Assembly (NCBI RefSeq): GCF_005239225.2
Contig: NC_133297.1
Location: 14,000,147 to 14,064,146 of the forward strand
Source: Populus alba
Lineage: Eukaryota; Streptophyta; Magnoliopsida; Malpighiales; Salicaceae
Reading direction: 5' to 3'
DNA length: 64,000 bases
The first letter of the stretch is position 1. Every line of letters starts with the position of its first letter. The notes under the pieces were generated by a model. The model saw nothing but the letters and a program-made list of their open reading frames with translations. It made no database searches and was not told where the DNA came from. Positions 57,301 to 64,000 of the stretch are shown one piece after another. The position numbers and the translations under genes were made by a program.

Positions 57301-60300
57301 TGAAGTGAAAGGACATGGAATGCAAGAGAAAAGGTTTGCAAACATGTAGCAGCAAATCAAATGACAGTTAGAATATTAGAAGACCAGGTGTCATATAGGT
57401 TCATGACTGACTGCGGTGCAAAGACAAAAGCCAAGGGTAAGACAATAAAGATTAGACCATAAATACAAGAATAAAACTTCAAGACTTCTACCTCGTATAC
57501 TTGCAGTCTGGAGATACAGTCCCCAGAAAATGTTGGCAGACATACTGATATAGTCTCCAAGAATCTCTTTCAAGCATATCCTCATTTGCTGACCGCATTG
57601 GAGTTATAGGAGGATGGTCACCTGCATCTTTTCCAGACTGAGGCTTATGATAACCACCAGAAAGCAGTCCCTGGACATAATCGCCCCACATTGGATTGTT
57701 TGCTAGTACACCAAGTGTGCCTTTAAAATCAAATGACAAAGGGTAGGCAGTGCTCTCTGTACGTGGATAACTAAAAGAGCAGCATAAAATTATAAGGGGT
57801 ATTGAATTCCACAAAGACAGGGAAAAGTAATTAAACAAATGATTTGAATAATTAGAGGATCTAGCAACATGTATATATTTATGTATCTATTGTCAATCTT
57901 CAATTCATATAGGCCTCTAATTGTGAATATTATACATTATTCAATTCAAGAACATAGCTGATTTGGGAAGATAGACAGTAAATTCAACTATGACCTGTGC
58001 ACAATTGTAAAATAACAGTTGTTCTATGCACAAACAGTACAAACTACATGAATTATATGCCAAACAGGGATAGGGGCTATAGAAGTATAATTCATGGACA
58101 AAGAAGTGCTTCAAAAAGATAGGTCCATATTACTGAATCAGAGGGCCTTAGGCTCTGAGAATATAAACTAACAAATCGGTTGCAAAGTTAATAACTCCAC
58201 ATTAACTCCCCTATTTATTGTTTAATCTCATAATTTTTTTCATGAGACATGATTTACATTAAGAAAAAGGCATATAGAATTTATTTAGCATTGCCCTTCT
58301 GCCCAGACTTCTCTAGGTGGGTCACTCACCCGAACAAACAAAGATTTAAATTAGCATATACTTTTGGACACCCAAACCTTAGGAAACTACATGTTTGGTC
58401 GTCATAGTTTTCAGCTTTAGAATCTACCATATACACCTGTAGGTTATATTATTAGTGCAATATACCATTTTTCTTATCCAGTTCCAGCACAATGAATCAA
58501 AAAGACAAATTTTGTCGCGAAGCTCAGATACTTCATATCTCAATAAATCAAACTCTAACAATAGTATTCAGCTAAGATTGGCTAATGATACAACAACATG
58601 ACTATGAAAATAAGTAGAGAACTTATATTTGCTAGCCAAAACAAGTGCAACTAACCAAAGAACAAAGTAATTACATTGGGACAAGAAACTTAGGAAAACC
58701 TGATAAATCCCTGAATATATAGACGTTCAGCCAGCTGCATGGTCAGTTGAGGTCCGAAGCCTAATGCACTTGAAGCAATCTGAAAAGCACATTGATGTCT
58801 TAAGCACATGTTCAATCTATACAAAGAACTTGCAGAGTTAACTCTAAGATCAGATGGAGTAAATGACACTAGACAAATAGGGAACACTGATTGGTGAGAG
58901 TTCTGGCCATACAACCACAAGGAGATTTGAGTCTTGAGAGCAGCCATTTCATGTAAAAATGCTAGAGTAGGATACTCTAGATTTTCCTACCAAGTTGGAC
59001 ATAAATGGGAACAGAACCAGAGACTGATTTTTTAATTTACATTAGCCACAAACTTGTAGATGACACTAAGCAAATAGACACTGTATCACAAAAGATTTCC
59101 CCCAACCTTTTTGCATTAAAATTTTAATTACCCATCAAAATAACCATATCATAGTTCAGAATTAGCAGTTGCCAGCATTATCTTTCATGGGCATAATAAT
59201 GTCAAAGGGTTACATCCAGAACTACCAAAAATATGATAATTATACTATAGAAGTATAGTTGTTACTTGCATGGATCTTAAAATATACTTGCATTCAACGC
59301 ATGCAAGTAGTTTAACGAAGGTGTGCATTGAGTCAAAAAGTCTCTCCCACTTTACTTACTTTGGAACATAACAACTTTTCCAGTACCATCAAATATGAAT
59401 AAAGCAAATGCTTTGAAGCAGGCAAATAAACCAAGTGTAAAAAATGTTTGTGACATTGGGCTGTCCTAGGGGGCTCTTCAACTTGAAAGCTGTTTGAGAA
59501 CAGACAAATAGCCAGGTGTCTTTTTCCTTCTTTTATTTAGGAAAGATGTATAATAAGAAACACAATTGAAAAACTAACAAAAAGGAGAATGGGACTAGCA
59601 GGTATTCTTGTTTTGTCCATGCAAGTTTCCTACTGTTAAGTGTATATGCCTCATTAAAAATAGTCAGGAACTTCAAACATTAAGCTCCATGACACATTCA
59701 GGCTGCACTTGCGAGCCCATGACCCGAACCTAGTAGAGTTCAGCTCATGCTTGGAGAGTAAAGATACTGGAAAAGAAGTGGCAAATGCATAAGCCTAACC
59801 AAGCTAGCCCAAATACTTACAATAAGCAGCTTCTTTTCCCCCAATGCCTGAATTTTTTAACCTCTAAAAGGCTCACTGTGTTTAGACCAGATTCACCAAA
59901 AATTCACACCAGAAATGAGCAAAGATGCCAGATACAAAGTTGCAAATGAATAAGCTGAACCAAGCCACCAAACAAGCTATACCAGATAGCTTGCAAGTGG
60001 CAGGACTTTTTTCTCAGTCCCAAATTTTCTCTAACCTTTAGAAGGTTCACTGTGTTTAGACCAGGAGGACGGCCTTTGCTTTCCTGTTTCTCTGATATAT
60101 CAGTTACTTCCAATATTCTATCCTGTAATACCAGCTTTTGAAACATCAAAGCAACCTGCAATATGTAAAAATATGATACAGCTTTTCTGTCAAGATAAAA
60201 GCTAAAACTGAGAAAATCTAGGTTAAGGAAAAGAAAGCCTCACATCCAAGTCAAATAACTTTTGACGTTCCCATTCTAGTTGAAGTTCATAGCCATCTAC

Positions 60301-63300
60301 CATTACGTGAGGGCGCAAAGCCCAAAACTTTTCTGGCTTAAAAGTAGTAATTTGCAAATACCTCTGTACACAAAACCCAAGGGTAGGAGTTTGACACGGC
60401 CCATATCTGAAAGAAGAGGTGAGTAAGCATGATTAACTGATTCCTTGAGGTAAAAAATTGGAACAAGACGGAGTTCATGTCCATACACAAACATAATCTA
60501 AAGTTAAGTGAAGTGCATTTGCAATAAAAAAAGACCAGTCAGAAATCTGCAAAGCAAGCTAGACCCTTTGCCACCCCAACCAGGTGAGCAAAGAGGACAA
60601 AAAAAGAACATTAAAGACAGTGAAGAATGCAGTCAATAGATGAAAGAGAACAATAAACAGTTACTAAAGAGTGTAATTTCCTATGAAATCAATATAGTAA
60701 ATTGATATATAACAAAATAAAGTGACTAAAGGGAAGGATATAAAACCCAGAATCCACTAGGCTACCCTTGAAATTCATAAAGGGCACTTCTTGCATCCAT
60801 AAGAAATTAAGGCTCCTGAAATCCCCAAACACTGATAAAGCAGAGACAGCAGCGGTACCAGTAGCATGGCTTGTGTTTCTTCTGAAGAAAGAATGGTTCA
60901 ATATTTTGCTTCATTCTCATTTATAAGTGGTTTAACTAAAAAATTATGTTGTTACATGTAGTACCAAAAACAAAGGAGGAAATAAAGGGGTAGGATGGAT
61001 AGAGACACCTTGTGAATCAAGGCAAAACCAAGGCTCTTGAAATTTAATAGAATCAAACAAAGGTTTCATGCCTTGATTAGTGCTCAAACTTGTCCAGTTT
61101 CTTGGATTTCATCCTACTACTTTCAATATGGGTAATCAAGACCTTGAACTCTAGAACACAAAAATGTGGTCCTAAAATACCAAGGTAATTTGTAGTTTTG
61201 ACTGTTGACCAAATTTTTAAAATATTGAACAAATTGGTGTCAACTTGGCTACCCATGCATGATCATAGCTACCCTCAAAAGGACCCTAAGCTTCGGCCCC
61301 AATATAGGAGATTCATCAAAATGATCTTTAATTTTCCCTAACCTTCTCTAAGTTCAGAGATTCTAGACTACGGAATAGAATTCCTATTGATGCATGGAAC
61401 TAGAATGCATCAAGAAAACAAAGCATTACAATGCTAAAGACAGCTGCGTGATAAACTATAATAAGAGAAGAAAGAACCTACGAGATAACTCTGGAATCAA
61501 GATTGCCATATTTTCCCTGGAAATAACTAGTTTGAAATCGTGTGAATGCAACGCCAACTTTCAAATCTATCTCTTGCCGAGCATCCACAGCCAGTGCCTC
61601 ATATTCGTTGGGTTCAACTAGGCAGTTCATGGCCTTCAAAATGTCTTTCTCAGTAACTGAAGAAAATCGTGCGCGATAAACCTTTCTTCTATCATCCTTT
61701 GCTTGAAAACCGGTACACTGAATAACTGTACAAACAATGAACTTTCACTTATTATGGCGGATAGATAGTGAAAAATTATAACTATTTTATACTTGTTTTA
61801 TGTAGCTAACATAGTCGACTAAATTCCAACAAATTCTAATTTTGAGGTCAAATATTTGGAGAAAATTCTGACGGCCAATTTTGTGAAGAAAGCATGTGCA
61901 TCCAAGCTCTTCGTAGTTGATACAATTAACATAAATTTTAGCAGGTGAAAAATTTATTAATAAACAAATGCAACATTTTTGTTAGTAAGTCCAGCAAATG
62001 GTAGCTCCAATGATTTTCCAGGACAAAAAAAGTGTGTAGGTAAGCTGAATTCTGATAGAATAAAATCTACTAATATGTTACCCAAACTTAAGACACATTA
62101 TAACTCGCATACACTCATTTGCATGTGTGAAGATCAGCCTCCAATTATACATCATGTAGTCCATCTAAGTAGGCTTCCTTTCCATTTCTCAATTGCATAT
62201 CTAAATAGCTATATTACATATAATGGTTCCCTCTTGGTGAGGACAGCAATGTATCTTTGTTTTTTAATCCATGACAGTAATGAATAGAACACCTGCCTGC
62301 GGTGGAAATCCAAAACTCAAGCTATGGGAGGCATGAAAAACAAGACTTTTTTGGTCTGCAAGAGTCCAACTACCATTTCAGATTTAATTAGGTTCTTCAA
62401 GTCTATTCATTGCAGATTTTCTATTTACCACATTAAATTCAAATCTCACTTTTGGCACAGTGAGTTCAAGTAGTATAATTGTTTGGGTTCTTCCATTAAG
62501 GTTTTAAACCAGTGGTTGTGATTCCCAGTTTTCTTGGTTATGATTTAGTGTTTTTAGGGTTTTTGATGGCGGTCTGTTGTAGTGGTCCAGATGATGGTTT
62601 CTCTTCTTCCTCCTCGACAAATAACCAGCTATGTATAATCAACTTTTGCACAATCAAGTCCACAAAGACACAAATATTTCGAGTCTTCCTCACTTCTCAA
62701 GGCTGATTAACCACTCTCGTTCAGACCCTCATTTTTTTATAAAGTATTAGAATTCAAATTTACTAGATTTCCATAAAAAAATCAAGTACTATATAACCAT
62801 GAGAGTTGCATCAAAACATTCAAAAGCTATAAAGTTACCTTCAAAGCATATATTTTCTCCTTCACGATCACAGTCCAACCACAATACCAAATGACTGCAA
62901 CCACGAGCTTCTTGACTTAAATGCCTACAAATATGAGCCTGCAACCATGAGCTTCTTGACTTAAATACCTACAAGCATTGAACCTTGGCACCTAGAAACA
63001 GCCAAATTATTCTCTGAAAAGAAGACTTAAACCGTCTACATAAAAAAATTATAAAAAATCACAGTCCACGATACTTGTGTTCTCAATAACTGTTGAGTTC
63101 TACATATATTTGTTTAAAAACAAAAAACTACTCTCTGAGTTGCAACTTGCAAGCAATATAAGAAAGCATTTATTGAAAGACATTATCATAATCACAACGG
63201 ATATTGCATGAATTATAGGAGAAAGCAGTCAATGCACGTGTGAACAAGCACCTAATTGATACACTTGGGTGTGTTTGGCATTGCATTTTGGAAGCGCTTT

Positions 63301-64000
63301 TGAAAAAATTTAAATTTTTTTTTCTTTAAAGTAATATGTTTTTGATGTTTTCAGATCATTTTGATATATTGATGTCAAAAATAATTTTAAAAAAATAAAA
63401 ATAAAAAACATTATTTTAATGTGTTTTGGAATGAAAATCACTTTGAAAAGCAACCGCTACCACACTACCAAACACACCCTAAGCATAACTTGATGGATAT
63501 CACATCAAATTTTTACATGCAATGAAAATGTCACATGCACTGTGATTTGAGATCTTCGCACAGACCCATGGATGCAAGTATTATGATTGGCATTTAAACT
63601 CGTAAAGAAACTGCAAATAGATGACAAGAGCCAGCTTGACCTTTGGATTTGCTTCTGTCTTATGAATTGAAGCTTGAAAAAGATCAGCAGGATCAGTGGC
63701 AGCCCAGTCTTGATATTTTGCTGGAAAATCTACACTAAACTTGCATAAGAGGGGAAAGGGGGGGAACACAATAAGTAGTGTGAAATAAGCTATTGTGGCT
63801 AAGATAAGAAATACACTTACAGCTGAACCAAAACAAATTCCATTGAATGCTGATATGTATATAACATGCCATAGATAGCCAACACTCTACTTGTTCACTA
63901 AAAGGAACTGTCATTTAATTGCACATGTTCAATACACTTACGGGCATGGTATCTTCGTTTTTTACCAAACGCCAGAATCATAATCTATCACACGATGCAA
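51368..64000 (-). CDS. TOP3B: DNA topoisomerase 3-beta (type IA), 3' twelve exons; N-terminus outside the window
   Basis: Type IA topoisomerase that passes single strands of DNA, and in animals also RNA. Exons in window: 63739-63641, 62938-62839, 61725-61482, 60406-60244, 60155-60036, 58779-58700, 57770-57492, 55159-54991, 54286-54158, 54017-53805, 53268-53089, 52006-51368. They join in phase into 804 residues; about 60-70 more, with the first TOPRIM motif, lie beyond 64000. [15 protein letters not shown] is the acidic TOPRIM metal site. The active-site Tyr is in GFISYPRTES (codon 57769-57767). [10 protein letters not shown] follows, as in family members. The C-terminal third has zinc-binding Cys pairs (CGKC/CGTC, CPLC, CFLC, CPEC, CNMC, CPEC, CILC) and an RG-rich tail. 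The beta paralogue is chosen because EVDFNK and the C-terminal Cys layout match animal TOP3B. It is a large gene with decayed duplications in its introns. Confidence 0.93.
56856..57098 (+). repeat. Diverged tandem duplication in the large TOP3B intron
   Basis: About 56856-56938 (GAATTCTTGACTAGTTGAAT, CCATCCAACCAGGGGCCATT) recurs diverged at 57020-57098 (GAATTCCTTAACAAGTTGAG, CCATCCATTAAGGCCAAT), offset about 160 bases. Confidence 0.6.
59765..60064 (-). repeat. Duplicated exon end and intron start in TOP3B
   Basis: The segment 59926-60064, covering the last 29 bases of exon 60155-60036 and the intron after it, has a diverged copy at 59765-59891. In the copy 59891-59862 still reads like the exon end (Gly-Leu-Asn-Thr-Val-Ser-Leu-Leu-Glu) followed by GTTAA. 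It has no acceptor of its own nearby, so it is probably an unused exon relic. Confidence 0.7.
62895..62982 (-). repeat. 44-bp tandem duplication across the TOP3B exon acceptor
   Basis: CTGCAACCACGAGCTTCTTG from 62895 recurs as CTGCAACCATGAGCTTCTTG from 62939, a period of 44. The lower copy is exon sequence (HLSQEARGC). The upper copy lies at the end of the preceding intron and supplies the acceptor GGTTGCAG used at 62938. Confidence 0.85.
63267..63479. mobile_element. MITE with 12-bp perfect terminal inverted repeats
   Basis: GGGTGTGTTTGG at 63267-63278 is the exact complement of CCAAACACACCC at 63468-63479. The element is 213 bases with no ORF and lies in a TOP3B intron. Diverged relatives are at 15318, 22675, 25285 and perhaps 39410. 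No clear target duplication is visible. The GGGTGTGTTTGG-type ends suggest a hAT-related MITE. Confidence 0.8.

Noticed and set aside
63930..63995. Possible extra TOP3B exon (minus) with a GTAAGT donor near 63937
   Set aside because: None of the frames gives the expected TVLMVAEKPS or VTSVIGHV residues, so the N-terminal exons are taken to lie beyond the window.

Overview
This is a 64 kb piece of plant nuclear DNA: AT-rich, with intron-split genes, GT-AG splice sites and many small mobile-element relics. The protein families (phosphoglucan water dikinase, plastid phytoene desaturase, a WAK-type kinase relic) fix it as a flowering plant. The dispersed repeats (a tRNA-like SINE, a short LTR 'TRIM' with an initiator-Met-type primer site, and a MITE ending in GGGTGTGTTTGG) look like those I associate with poplar and willow. 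Populus or a close relative is therefore my best guess, by inference only.

Layout. 1-3418: AT-rich flank with an Evening Element and a G-box just before the first gene. 3419-14218 (+): complete 19-exon PWD (GWD3) gene. 14219-23191: gene-poor, with nested transposons, a decayed MACPF gene (minus, 17094-19061), hAT-like, TRIM and SINE copies. 23192-24513 (-): two-exon dCTP pyrophosphatase. 24514-28016: repeats only. 28017-30582 (-): seven-exon DUF3531 gene. 31312-33692 (-): broken WAK-like kinase and a second WAK fragment, separated by a TRIM. 34654-39191 (-): ten-exon plastid S1-domain protein (SRRP1-like). 40723-49653 (-): 14-exon phytoene desaturase. 51368-64000 (-): twelve exons of DNA topoisomerase 3-beta, whose amino end lies beyond the window.

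I checked exon boundaries by hand for splice consensus and reading phase. Each of the five complete genes gives one continuous reading frame (PWD 1171 aa, dCTPP 149 aa, DUF3531 277 aa, SRRP1-like 401 aa, PDS 584 aa), and TOP3B gives 804 aa in the window. All but PWD lie on the minus strand. Four proteins (PWD, DUF3531, SRRP1-like, PDS) look plastid-targeted, serving starch breakdown, an unknown plastid role, plastid RNA/ribosome function and carotenoid synthesis. I see no operon-like or cluster logic: they are ordinary neighbours.

I found no novel multi-gene system. The most notable signals are small-scale: a 44-bp tandem duplication in TOP3B that places an exon copy and spare splice sites at an intron end, a second duplicated exon end in the same gene, a GC-AG intron directly after the PWD catalytic-histidine exon, a three-layer transposon nest, a nearly intact TRIM, and a clock element at the PWD promoter.
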